A stretch of 64,000 nucleotides of DNA. Origin: Lagopus muta. Its lineage: Eukaryota > Chordata > Aves > Galliformes > Phasianidae. The notes beneath the pieces were generated by a model, which saw only the letters and a list, made by a program, of their open reading frames with translations, searched no databases and was not told where the DNA came from. The stretch is from assembly GCF_023343835.1 (NCBI RefSeq), contig NC_064471.1, forward strand, positions 6,003,598-6,067,597. The letters run 5' to 3'. Each line of letters starts with the position of its first letter. Within the stretch, counting starts at the first letter, position 1. The translations under genes and the position numbers were made by a program. Below are positions 53,185-64,000 of this stretch, piece by piece.

Positions 53185-56013
53185 CCTGTAGACACAGAAG
53201 GTGTTAAGCAGTTGTCTGTTCTGCCTGGCCTATCAGAAGATCCGTCTGTTGTGGGGTTGCTACGAGTGGAAGAGCAACAGGTACCGATAGCTACAAAAAC
53301 GGTGCACAGACGGCAGTATCGCACCAACAGGCATTCCTTGCTCCCCATTCAGAAGTTAATTCATCAATTAGAGAATCAGGGAGTGATCAGCAAAACTCAC
53401 TCGCCCTTTAACAGCCCCATATGGCCAGTGCGTAAAGCCAGTGGAGAATGGAGGCTGACGGTGGACTACCGTGGCCTGAATGAAGTCACACCCTCATTGA
53501 GTGCTGCCGTGCCAGACATGTTAGAACTCCAACACGAACTGGAGTCAAAAGCAGCTAAGTGGTATGCCAGCACTGACATTGCTAACGCCTTTTTCTCCAT
53601 TCCTTTGGCCAAAGAATGTAGGCCACAGTTCGCTTTCACATGGAGGGGCATTCAGTATACCTGGAACCGTTTGCCCCAGGGGTGGAAACATAGTCCAACT
53701 ATTTGTCATGGGTTGATCCAAGCTGCACTGGAACAGGGAGGTGCCCCTGAGCACTTACAGTACATTGATGACATCATTGTGTGGGGCAACACAGCAAAGG
53801 AAGTTTTTGAGAAAGGAGAGCAAATAATCCAGATCCTTCTCCGTGCTGGTTTTGCTATTAAGCGAAGCAAAGTGAAAGGACCTGCCCAGGAAATTCAGTT
53901 CCTAGGCATAAAGTGGCAAGATGACCGTCGTCACATCCCGACAGATGTGATCGACAAAATCACTGCCATGTCTCCCCCCACTAATAAGAAAGACACACAA
54001 TCGTTTCTGGGCGTAGTGGGTTTTTGGAGAATGCATGTTCCAAACTACAGCCTCATTGTAAGCCCACTTTATCAGGTGACACAGAAGAAGAATGATTTTG
54101 TGTGGGGTCCTGAGCAGCAGCAGGCTTTTGAGCAGATTAAACAAGAGATAGCCCGTGCTGTGGCCCTGGGGCCAGTACGGATGGAACAGGATGTGAAGAA
54201 CATCCTCTACACTGCTGCTGGAGAGAAAGGCCCCACTTGGAGTTTGTGGCAAAGAGCCCCAGGAGAGACCCGAGGCCGACCCTTGGGATTCTGGAGTCGA
54301 GCCTACAGGGGGTCGGAGGAGGGCTACACTCCAACTGAAAAGGAGATCTTAGCTGCTTATGAGGGGGTTCGGGCTGCTTCCGAAGTAGTCGGTACCAAAA
54401 CACAGCTCCTTCTGGCACCTCGACTGCCAGTGCTGAACTGGATGTTCAAGGGAAAGGTTCCTTCCACCCATCATGCTACTGATGCCACTTGGAGTAAGTG
54501 GGTTGCGTTGATTACACAACGAGCACGGATGGGGAACCTCAGCCGTCCAGGAATCCTAGAAGTCATCATGGACTGGCCTGAAGGTAAAAAGTTTGGAACA
54601 CCACCAGCAGAAGTAGTATCACGTGCTAAAGAAGCCCCACCATACAATGAACTACCAGAGGATGAAAAGAAATATGCCCTATTCACAGATGGATCGTGTC
54701 GTATTGTGGGAAAGCATCGCAGATGGAAATCTGCTGTGTGGAGCCCCACACGACAAGTTGCAGAGGCCACTGAAGGGAAAGGAGAATCGAGCCAATTTGC
54801 AGAGGTAAAGGCTGTCCAACTGGCCTTAGATGTCGCTGAGCGGGAGAGGTGGCCAATGCTCTATCTTTACACTGATTCATGGATGGTAGCAAATGCCTTA
54901 TGGGGGTGGTTACAGCAGTGGGAGCAAAATAATTGGCAAAGAAAGGGCAAGCCTATTTGGGCTGCTGACCTATGGAAAGATATTGCTACCCGAACAAAAA
55001 ATATGGTTATAAAGGTGCGTCATGTAGATGCTCATGTGCCCAAGAGTAGAGCTACAGAAGACCAGCAAAATAACCATCAGGTAGACCGAGCTGCCAGAAT
55101 TGAGGTGGCTCAAATAGACCTGGACTGGCAGAACAAGGGTGAGTTATTTTTAGCTCGGTGGGCCCATGAGACCTCAGGTCATCAAGGGAGAGACGCAACA
55201 TACAAATGGGCCAGAGACCGAGGGGTGGACTTAGCTATGGATGCCATTGTACAAATCATTCATGACTGTGATACATGCGCCACAATTAAACAAGCTAAGA
55301 GGATGAAACCTCTCTGGGAGGAAGGGTGATGGCAAAAGTACAAATATGGGGAGGCATGGCAGGTTGATTATATCACCTTGCCATGATCTCGCAATGGTAA
55401 GCATTATGTGCTCACCATGGTGGAGGCAACAACCGGGTGGCTTGAAACATATGCAGTGCCCCATGCTACCGCCCGAAACACCATATTAGGTCTGGAGAGG
55501 CAAATCCTGTGGCGACATGGCACCCCAGAAAGGATTGAGTCAGATAATGGGACTCATTTTAAAAATTCACTTGTGGATACTTGGGCCAGAGAACATGGCA
55601 TCGAGTGGATTTATCATATCCCCTGTCATGCACCAGCCTCTGGTAAGATCGAACGCTACAACGGGTTGTTAAAAACGATGTTGAAAGCAATGGGTGGCGG
55701 AACATTTAAACACTGGGAGAAGCATTTGGCAGAAGCCACCTGGCTGGTTAACACCAGAGGATCAATCAGTCGAGATGGTCCTACCCAATCCAGCTCCCTA
55801 CATATTGTAGAGGGAGATAAGGTCCCTGTAGTACATGTAAAGAACATGTTAGGAAAAGCAGTTTGGGTTTTTCCTGCTTCTGGGAAGGGCAAACCTCTTC
55901 GCGGAACTGTCTTTGCCCAGGGACCTGGGTCCACCTGGTGGGTGATGCAGAAAAACGGGGATGTTCAGTGTGTACCACAAGGGAATTTGATGTTGGGGGA
56001 GTGCAGTCTGTAA
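53185..56013 (+). pseudogene. pol: pol of copy 3 from RT onward, two in-frame stops
   Basis: It resumes after the nested provirus at the protease-RT linker and keeps the copy 2 frame: LPQG, YIDD, RNase H FTDGS and the integrase zinc motif are all present. TGA at 55327-55329 and 55384-55386 sit where copy 2 has CGA, both in integrase between the zinc domain and the catalytic core. The frame is otherwise open to 56013, including SDNGTHF and GKIERYNG. Both changes are C-to-T at CpG, the expected decay of methylated DNA. Substitutions against copy 2 run through the whole region. Confidence 0.9.
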
Positions 56014-56238
56014 TCCCATGTGTTAAGCATGATGTAGTGATGTAGAATAAGGGGTGGAATGTCATGGTTTTATGATTTTTGGTCATCAGTATTCCACACC
56101 ATAACATCATGTAATGCACTGGGGGTGGGGTTTGATATCTGCTGAATGTTCGTCCGTCGGAGAAGAACTACATTTCCCCAGGAGACTTTGCGGTCAGCAA
56201 GGGGATATAACTCCAAGCAAGGTCACCTGATCCTTCTT

Positions 56239-56325
56239 CTTCGCCTGCTCTTCGCTGTCTGCGCTTCGCTATCTGCGCTTCGCCGCCTGCGCTTCGCCAT
56301 CTGCACTTCGCCGTCTGTACTTCAG
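56239..56325. repeat. 14-bp tandem repeat in copy 3 LTR
   Basis: Five 14-bp units of the type CTTCGCTATCTGCG (56250-56319) plus partial units at each side. They lie upstream of the likely transcription start region, where LTR enhancers are usually found. Confidence 0.9.
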
Positions 56326-56388
56326 TCTCTCAACTGGACTGCACTTCTCACCCCAGCATTGTGGTGAGGTCTATACAATTCAAACAGA

Positions 56389-56409
56389 CTCTCTCTCTCT
56401 CTCTCTCTC
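56389..56409. repeat. (CT)n microsatellite
   Basis: About ten CT units inside the copy 3 LTR. The corresponding place in the copy 2 LTR has a shorter CTCTCTCTCTC run. Confidence 0.95.
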
Positions 56410-59294
56410 ATTGTATTTTACTAATACTATATTTAGTAAAATCATTTGTTCCACCTCAGATCAGTGCTGTTGTTTTCAAGTATTTTGGAGTCCCCTGCTT
56501 CCCCTTTCCCAGAGGCGCGGATCCGCAGATCCCTCCGCCCTGCTGGTCACGGAACTGGGCCGGACCAGCCCATAAACCGTTGACAAGGGTGGAATGTTAC
56601 ACATACCACTACTCCAAAAACAAAGGCAAACATGTACCCTCCTTATTTTTGCCTTAGAACATGAGAATTTATGACTGTTCATGATAAATCCTTCCTGCTT
56701 CCCTACACCCACCCCTTTCCCATAACACTGTAGAGAGCTCTCCAGAATTCCATGTGCTTTCTTTCCTCCCACTTACCCACCTCTACATCATGAGTTGGGA
56801 TTTGTTGTCTCATGTGAGGTGATCTAAAAATCGTGTTCTTCTGTGCATGTGACGCTCCTTATTTCAGGGCTTCGCATTGCTTGCTAGGCATCAAAAGGTT
56901 ATCTCTTTTCCTATTTGCTTACTCTTAATATTAGCTCCGTGAGTCAACTTCCTGTGTCTAAACTAGGACCTTCTTGAAGAATATAGATGAAAATATCATT
57001 TCTCATATGGAAAGTAGTTGCAACATTAAATTCATTCAGCTGAATGCAGATGGTATGGAAGAGGCATGACTGGGACTCTAAGGCATGAATTTGAGTTGGC
57101 AAGTTTATAATTCCTCCAGATGCTCTCTCCCTTCTCCAGGAGGTGCTGTGATATTTGAAGTAGGACTCTTGCTTTAAAAGCAGCATGGAGTGAAGTGGAA
57201 AAAAAAAATAAAAAAAATAGTGCTGTGTAGTAGGAGGAGTAATCTAGTAGTTCTTTCATTTGATTTTTTTTCCCTGAATAAAGAATATTGAAGAACTGAA
57301 TTCATCTTGTTATGTTGATCTGCCTGAAAAGAAATGTAAATGGGATCCAGATGTGTTTTCTCCTCTAATAGTTTCATTCACTATGCTTTAGATATGGGAA
57401 AACGAAATGTATTCCATAATAGACTGGAGGAGAATAGACCAAAATTATAATTTTATAGTATTCCCTAGGAATTCATAGAAGCCTAACGAATTAACTGGGA
57501 AACTCTGATGCCTAATGAACTCTCCACGGGGAAATATTTAATTTTGTACTGGCTGCCATAAGGCAACTGCATGGTGGGTTATTTAATCATCACTTGTAGA
57601 AATAAAACAGCAGTAGAAAATGGACTCGTCCCCACATTATAGAGATAGTTTGTATAACTTCAACTGAGCTTCTCCTTCAGCATTCGCTGGAGACGTTCTA
57701 AGGTCTAGTGCTGCACTGGCACAAAACTTGGATAACACCATTATGCACTCTCTTAACAACACTACAACATATCTTCTGTCTGACAAAGGAAAAGAGAATT
57801 TAGAGGTGAAGCATCTAAAGATGCAGCCTTGCCATCTCATGAAGTTTGACTGTTGCTCTCAAATTACTTTTGTATATTATAGTGAGGCAACTAATTACAC
57901 TAAAAGAACACAGTGAAATTGTTTTTTGTTTTGGTTTATGTACTCGTAAATATAATTTGCTGTCAAAATAAAACAAAGTTATGGCCTGTCTTGCAGTTGT
58001 AGTGAAATATTGAAGTGTACTGTGCACTTCATTTCTTATATGCAAACCGTGTTAATCTTTATTTCTGTTCAGAATGCGATTCTTACTCTTTTTGGCTTCC
58101 AATTATTCTCTTGCACTTTTTTTCAGATGTACTGAACTGTTCAGGAGAGTAAACACATAAGATTGCCGTGTTAGAGCAGAGACCTTCTGTCCTAACATTT
58201 GACATCAACCTTCTTCTATTTTAGGCACTGTTTATACTTTAGCACATGCATAATGTTCCCTAATAGCAGCCTCTAGCCCCCTTTAAAGCAAATTTTGTGA
58301 GTAGATAAGTGGCCAAAGGTTCTGACTTAGAAGACAGAAGCCCAGCAACATTGCAGAGCTTATGCACGAGAGCCTAGAGAAGTGCAGTTTCATTGTGGAA
58401 ATCACGTAAGCAAATGGTTAATACTCCAGAATGTCTCTTTCACTTACAGCAATGTTCTTGTAACTGTCAGCCCACTGCAGAGCCTGGGATCAGGTCACCC
58501 TTTGTGCTCCCCTCCCAAGGCAGGGCAGGGGCAGTCTCTCTGTTCTGTGGGCAGAAAATTACCCTGTCAGAAATGCAAATGTCTTCAGGACACCATATGG
58601 TGGAACAAAATGTAAAATGGAGCCTATGATCCTTATTACTTCTCCCAGGCATCATCAGCCAAAATGCTGTTTTCAGCTTCCAGTATTTCTCTTCATCGCA
58701 GCACTATTTTTACATGCTCAGTTGGTTTGTATTGTGGAGCTTTGTTTCATTAGTATGAAACTAGAAACTAGATTTAAAATCCTATATTTACTAGACCTAA
58801 GCTCTGTCTGTAGAAAATGAAGGCTTGATTTTTATTTTTATTCATTTTTATTCTTCTTCTACTCTGTCTACTCTTGTACAAGTACAAAGAAAAAAAGTCT
58901 GAGGAATTCCTTCACTGTTGCAGTAGGAAGAAAAAAATGCTGCGATGTTAAAATATTCTGAAAAATAGGATTCTTACTTTTCAGGTAGTCTGTCTATTAA
59001 AAGGTCTAGTAGCAAATGATGTACAACACTGAGCTACGCTCTCGTTTGAAGCACTCTTCCATTACACTGGATTTTTGGTAATGTGTTTATTCGCACTATC
59101 CTCATTATAGAAATAATCTACAAAATAGATCTGTGCTCTTTTAAATCCCTGCAGAAGTCAGTCATCTCTCCAAACATATGGTCTGTTTACCTTCCCAAAA
59201 GCTAAATGTCTTCATAATACTGAAACCCAAAGACCCCTCTCTGTTCCAGTGCAACAGACGTGGAAATTCATCAAGTTTTTTCTGTATGTTTTCA

Positions 59295-59362
59295 TCCCCA
59301 ACTGGTATTTGAGAGCAGAAGGCCAGAGCACTAACCAGGATACATTAGGCTGTCGAGCCACC
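59295..59362 (-). repeat. Possible tRNA-derived SINE relic
   Basis: On the minus strand, CCTGGTTAGTGCTCTGGCC looks like a Pol III A-box region and CTCTCAAATACC about 20 bases later like a worn B-box. The arrangement is like old amniote SINEs, but the match is weak. Confidence 0.2.
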
Positions 59363-59819
59363 ATGCTACGGTGGTTCTGACATTATTTTTTAATGAGAGA
59401 AAAAATAACTGACCTTGTTGGGACTTGCACCCAGACACCCCTGGCTACTGTCCAGCCTGAAGAGCACTTTAGTAGTGAGTGTGGTGTGCTCAGGACTAGT
59501 GAACAAAACAGATTTCAGTTCGCCACTTTGCACAGTCATCAGTAAGTACTTCTTCACTAGAGGTTTCTGTTTTCACCGTCTACTGTTCTGTCCTTGGCTG
59601 ACACATGCAGCACCTAGGGTAGGAGTATTGATGCTGAAATACTTTAAAAATGTCTTTTTCCTTCTTCCAAAAACTTGTTTTATAAATGTTATTTATCACA
59701 GAACTGTGCGTTGCTGTCAGCATACTTCCTGATGTTGCCGATGCAGTGCTAGCAATCTTGCCCAACATGAAAGAAGAGGGTAATATGTCATAGTTCTGCT
59801 CAGCAAATCTCCCATTGTC

Positions 59820-60638
59820 ATTGTCGGGTGAACCTGATGAGGTTTAACACGGCAAAGTGCAGAGTTTTGCACTTGGGCTGGAGGAATCCTAGGCATCCAT
59901 ACAGACTGGAAGGAGCGGTCCTTGAGAGCAGCCCTGCAGAGAAGGACCTGGGGGTCTTGATAGATGAAAAACTTAACACGAGCCAGTAGTGTGCTCTTGC
60001 TGCTTGGAAGGCAAGTGGGGTCCTGGGCTCCATCAAAAAAGGGGTGGCCAGCAGGGACAGGGAGGTGATCATCCCCCTCTACTCTGCTGTTGTGAGGCCC
60101 CATCTGGAATACTGTGTCCAGGTCTGGAGCCCCTACTACAAAAAAGACAAGGAGCTGTTGGAGAGGGTCCAGAGAAGGGCCGCAAAGATGATCAGGAGAC
60201 TGGAGCACCTCCCCTATGAAGGCAGGCTGAGGGAGCTGGGTTTGTTCAACCTGGAGAAAAGAAGGCTGCAGAGTGACCTCATTGCAGCCTTTCAGTACCT
60301 AAAGGGAGCCTACAAACAGGAAGGGAATGAACTCTTTGAAAGGGTAGATAACTGCAGGACAAGGGGAAATGGTTTTAAGTTGAGGGAGGGAAGATTTAGG
60401 TTGGATGTCAGGGGGAGATTCTTTAGTATGAGAGTGGTGAGGTGCTGTAACAGGCTGCCCAGAGAGGCTGTGGATGCCCCGTCCCCAGAGGTGTTCAAGG
60501 CCAGATTGGATGGGGCCCTGGGCAGCCTGGTCTGGTATTAAATGGGGAGGTTGGTGACCCTGCCTGCAGCAGGGGGGTTGGAGATTCATTATCCTTGTGG
60601 TCCCTTCCAGCCCTGGCCATTCTGTGTTTCTGTGATTA
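59820..60638 (+). mobile_element. CR1 LINE, 3' 0.8 kb
   Basis: The largest CR1 copy here, 5'-truncated. It begins in the RT C-terminal coding region (GAACCTGATGAGGTTTAACA) and runs to a complete 3' end (GGCCATTCTGTGTTTCTGTG). The reading frame at 60044-60541 (165 codons) is still open and encodes the ORF2 end: [20 protein letters not shown], then [14 protein letters not shown] and [20 protein letters not shown]. The preceding part is frameshifted relative to it. Confidence 0.95.
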
Positions 60639-62765
60639 GAACTACAATAAGGGGAGTGAAGCTGCAGCATCTGTAAGAAGTATTGGGGAGTTATAGTAAG
60701 GGAAAACACCTTTAGATCCTGCTGCTCAATCTCTCCTCTGATACTTAAAAATATTCAAAAACTCATGTTTCCCAACACAAGGGAAATTCTAGTACTATCT
60801 GAGCTTTGGTAAAATTCTGCTTGATTAGTTACAAAATAATTAAAAGGATATTTTTTCTTCTTTTTATTGCATACCTCACTGCCCCAGCCACAGAAAGGCT
60901 CTCTTTCATGTAGCGACTTCCCTCTTCCCATAAGAGATTGGGCTTAGCAAATCCGTACTGCGTGGGGTTAACTAGAAGGCAACATTCATCTCTGAACCCA
61001 GCTATTTGGGTTTTTGTTTAGCACGTTCTTTCAATCTAAATAATGTTGACTATAAGCAAAATTGCACATATTCCTGGTGCCTAAATAATCAGGTATGTAG
61101 AGATTTTGACATTGGAAAGTCACAAAATAAGGCTGTTATACTTCCATATTTTCTGTAAGGCAATGACAAATGAAAGCATTGAGCAGTGCTGGTATTTGAA
61201 AATAAGTTCAGTTCTTATTAAAATCTTGGAGAGTTTATAAAGTTATTGTGTTACTAACCTTTCAATACAGATTGCTTTTCTAAAAATACTTTCTTTTTCT
61301 GCTTGTAGGCCTATACTCTTTTTCTTTCCTTGGCTAGATTAACCTCAAAATGTAATTCAGCTCCTAATAAACCTCTGAAAAGTGTAATTTCTCCCAGTTT
61401 TCATGTATTTTTTTTCTGTAACACTATCAAAAAGAATGAACGTTGTCATGTATTTATTTAATTTTTTTGCATCCCCCACACACATATACCCCACGAAACT
61501 CTACCCACGGTACTGACAATCAACCTGACAACATAATCAGTCAAATTTTACTGAGTGACTGTTTCTTAGGTAACTGAAACACAGTCGCAGAAATGAATGG
61601 CTCAGTACAGAAATAAACCCCAAACTGGCACATGGCACCTCCATTCTATTTCAACGAAGCCTGAACATTTCATAAAGGTGTGGAGCAAAGGTGAGGCACG
61701 CCTAATGCACAGACTTTGAACATGTTGCTTCTGGTAGGACTGGAATTCAACCATGTACCAACAGAAGGTCTGATTCAAATTCCCAAAATAGGGCTCCATG
61801 TTAGACTTGTGAGCGATGTACAAGCCATTCTTGAAGTTCTGTATTAAAACTACTTTCACTGATTAGGAGGTAAGGCCAGGAGGAATGCATCCCTACCAAA
61901 GCTTTTTTTAACTGTTAATTTTATTATTTCTTCCTACAGACCTTCTGAAACATTTTCCTAAGTAATGAATCTGCCTGAAGTCAGTTTTAGGAGGTGTGGA
62001 AAAATAGGAGAGGTGTTGCTTAAAGCGGTGGATAGAGAAACAGAGAAACCTCTAGACCCAGTGGCATCTTGAATTTCTCTCTTTCTCTCCTTTTTTCCTT
62101 TGGAAGAGGTGGCTGTTCATATAGCAAATTTTCCTCGGTAGAAGACCTTTCTCTGACAGGGCTCTGTTCGTGTTCACACTGAAATTGGAGTGGAAAATAA
62201 AGTGTTACCTTGATGATAAAGTCAGCCTTTCAGTGTGAGTTAGAATATGCTATTGTAGCACCGTATTTTGTTGCTGTAGTTAGTTAAAATGAATTATTGA
62301 ATGAATTATATATATGAAATTGGAGCATTTACTGAAAAAATATTAAGGTGCTAAAATATTTTTAAATTGCCTTTGTCTATGAGAAGCATTTTGAAATTAT
62401 TCAGCTGCCTCAGACCTTTTATGAAAACTTTATTCTGAACCTTTTAAAGGAGTGCATTGGACTGTAGCATAAATTTCCACAAGGCTTCTGTGGCACTCCA
62501 GGTAGTTTTAGTTACCAACCGGTAATGAAAATGATAAATAGATTTAATAAGTAATAAATAGCTCAAAGGTTTTTAAATCAAGGAAAAATGATTGTTTCTA
62601 TAATATTAACAATGCAATATCCTTATGGAGATCAACGTATTGATCCAGAAGCACTGCAAAATCATTCCCTGAAAGGAATACAATAATATTTGGGAGGAAC
62701 ACACCCTTTTGTTCCTGAACCACAGAGGGCTCAACAATGATATTTCCCCTTTCTTAATTATTTAC

Positions 62766-62781
62766 GTGTGTGTGTGTGTGT
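62766..62781. repeat. Short (TG)n run
   Basis: About eight GT/TG units. Confidence 0.85.
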
Positions 62782-62924
62782 GCCAACGCAGTGCTGGAAA
62801 TTATGTGAAGGCACAAAGAGTTGTGCGCTTGGTTTGACTTCAGTAGTTATCACTTAGCCGTATGACCTTAAAATATATCCTTGTTTATTTCCTCCTGAGG
62901 TCTGTGCCATTAATGTAAAGTGCA

Positions 62925-63224
62925 GGAGTCAGGCCGATGGGTGTGGGCTCTTTTCGGTGTTGTGCAGCAATATAACAAGGGACAATGGGCACAAACTAGA
63001 ACGCAGGAAGTTCTACATAAACACAAGGAAGATCTTTGTTGTCAGTTAACAGAGCTCAGGAACAGGCTGCCCAGAGAGGCTGTGGAATCCCCTTCTCTGG
63101 AGATATTCAAGTCCCGTCTTGATGCCTACTTGTGCGAGCCGCTGTAAGGAACTGCTGTAGCAGGGGGTGGACAGGGCGATTCCAAAGCTCTCTTCTGACC
63201 CCTACACTGCTGTGATTCTGTGAT
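62925..63224 (+). mobile_element. CR1 LINE 3' fragment, divergent subfamily
   Basis: CAATATAACAAGGGACAATG, then GGAACAGGCTGCCCAGAGAG and GGCTGTGGAATCCCCTTCTC, ending CACTGCTGTGATTCTGTGAT. The 3' UTR differs from the 59.8-kb copy, so it is another CR1 subfamily. Confidence 0.9.
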
Positions 63225-64000
63225 CTGCTAGCTGAAAAAGCTCTTGCGGACAGGATGGCCAGAAAAAGACAATAGATACAATTTCAGTGAAAACAGTGCA
63301 TCTAAAAATATGTAATAAGAAATAAGGAATAGGAGAAAAAAACTACATGCAGGCATGTAATTCTCCATCACAGACAACTTCCAATAAATCTGCAGTTTAC
63401 TGTTGCTTCTGCTATAAGTTAGATTGACAGCCAAAGAGCTTTGTGCAAGTGAGAGAGTTAGCTCAAGTGTGCGCAAGAGAGGCAAGTCTGAGTCTACTGA
63501 AACACATTTGGGACATTTTTGTCAGATGATTTACTTGACTAACTGGCAAGGAAATAAGCAGGATAAATGCCATGTAGAAGCCTAATTAAACTGTGTTCTC
63601 TCTGGGAAAACAGTTTCAGACCCTGTACCAGGTGGTTAGGACAGTTATAACCTTCAAAGAGCAAGAAAACAAAATGTGTTGTTAGGAAGGAAGGAAAACG
63701 GAAAATATGTTGCACGTTTAGACAGTAAATGCAAGGATGTGTACAAGGATATGCTGGGCCTTCTTTGAACAATTTGGTCCTTGCTTTTGCTGCTGTTCTG
63801 GTTGCTAGCTGAGCAACTTAGACACTCTATCACCTCTTTCATGAAAAGAACTTTTGTTTCTGATTCAAGCCATTATTTCCTAATTTTAGTTCAGGGGGGC
63901 TTTTTTTCCTCTGTTTTCTTATTGCTAATTTAAAATAGAAGTAAAAAGGACAAAAAACAGTGAGAGTACTGTCTCAGTGTGAGGAGGAGAAGCCTGTCAC

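Larger units (their letters stand above)
48117..56585 (+). mobile_element. ERV copy 3, older relative split by another provirus
   Basis: Plus strand. Visible parts: gag C-terminus (48117-48436), UAG, protease (to about 48734), then a nested provirus (48727-about 53184), the rest of pol (about 53185-56013), a polypurine tract and a 3' LTR (56060-56585). The 5' LTR and most of gag are gone, replaced by the inverted LTR. Protein identity to copy 2 looks near 90 percent by eye, and two stops interrupt integrase. Confidence 0.9.
56060..56585 (+). mobile_element. 3' LTR of ERV copy 3
   Basis: 526 bp, TGTCATGGTT to GTTGACA. The first 75 bp or so and the last 200 bp correspond to the copy 2 LTR (for example CAGTATTCCACA, TAGTAAAAT, GGTCACGGA), but the middle is unrelated: it holds 14-bp CTTCGC repeats (56239-56325) and a CT run (56389-56409). 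A host-like sequence AGGGTGGAATG follows. Confidence 0.85.
56586..64000. other. METTL15 intron, right part
   Basis: 7.4 kb of intron-like DNA with CR1 copies (59820-60638, 62925-63224), a possible tRNA-derived relic (59295-59362) and a TG run near 62766. No METTL15 exon was recognised. Short frames at 57-59 kb and 61-64 kb have no family look. Confidence 0.6.

Overview
The window is vertebrate, almost certainly avian and probably galliform. Evidence: CR1 LINE fragments with the bird-type 3' end, a Galluhop-like mariner relic, an avian alpharetrovirus-like provirus, and a divergent gene pair that I recognise as KIF18A (minus strand) and METTL15 (plus strand). The two genes share a CpG-rich promoter at about 16.1-16.4 kb.

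Left third (1-16.3 kb): the 5' half of KIF18A, a mitotic kinesin-8. Eight coding exons (2963-15283) with clean splice sites and continuous phase give about 420 residues: the whole motor domain (P-loop, switch I, switch II), the neck and the start of the coiled coil. The remaining exons lie left of the window. From 16.3 kb rightwards: METTL15, a mitochondrial rRNA m4C methyltransferase. Only its first coding exon (17579-17857) is seen; everything to the right appears to be its intron.

The intron holds a complex retroviral cluster between 27.4 and 56.6 kb. Copy 1 (minus, 27424-32201) is a provirus with a 5-bp target duplication, a full gag, a truncated pol and only the last 54 bp of its 3' LTR. 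Copy 2 (plus, 41463-47613) has a full 5' LTR, gag and a full-length open pol, and ends 161 bp into its 3' LTR. Copies 1 and 2 and about 2.2 kb of flanking host DNA form an inverted duplication with arms of about 6.9 kb (27478-34417 and 39248-46184) around a 4.8-kb spacer. The inner parts of the arms are almost identical; the outer parts (pol) differ by roughly 3-5 percent by eye. At 47613 copy 2 runs head-on into an inverted LTR (47619-48116). This is followed by copy 3 (plus, 48117-56585), an older relative with a different LTR and two in-frame stops in pol. A fourth provirus (minus, 48727-about 53184), alpharetrovirus-like in LTR and pol, sits inside copy 3's pol; it has lost its 5' half but keeps an open 740-codon env.

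The copy 1-3 family is unusual. It has a Lys-1,2-type primer binding site, a Gag with hydrophobic membrane-type segments at its N-terminus and no zinc knuckle, Gag and Pol in one frame separated by a single UAG followed by a conserved hairpin, class III (ERV-L/spuma)-like RT features, and no env. The rest of the intron holds CR1 fragments, a mariner relic, a degenerate tandem repeat of about 100 bp, simple repeats and apparently ordinary intronic DNA.
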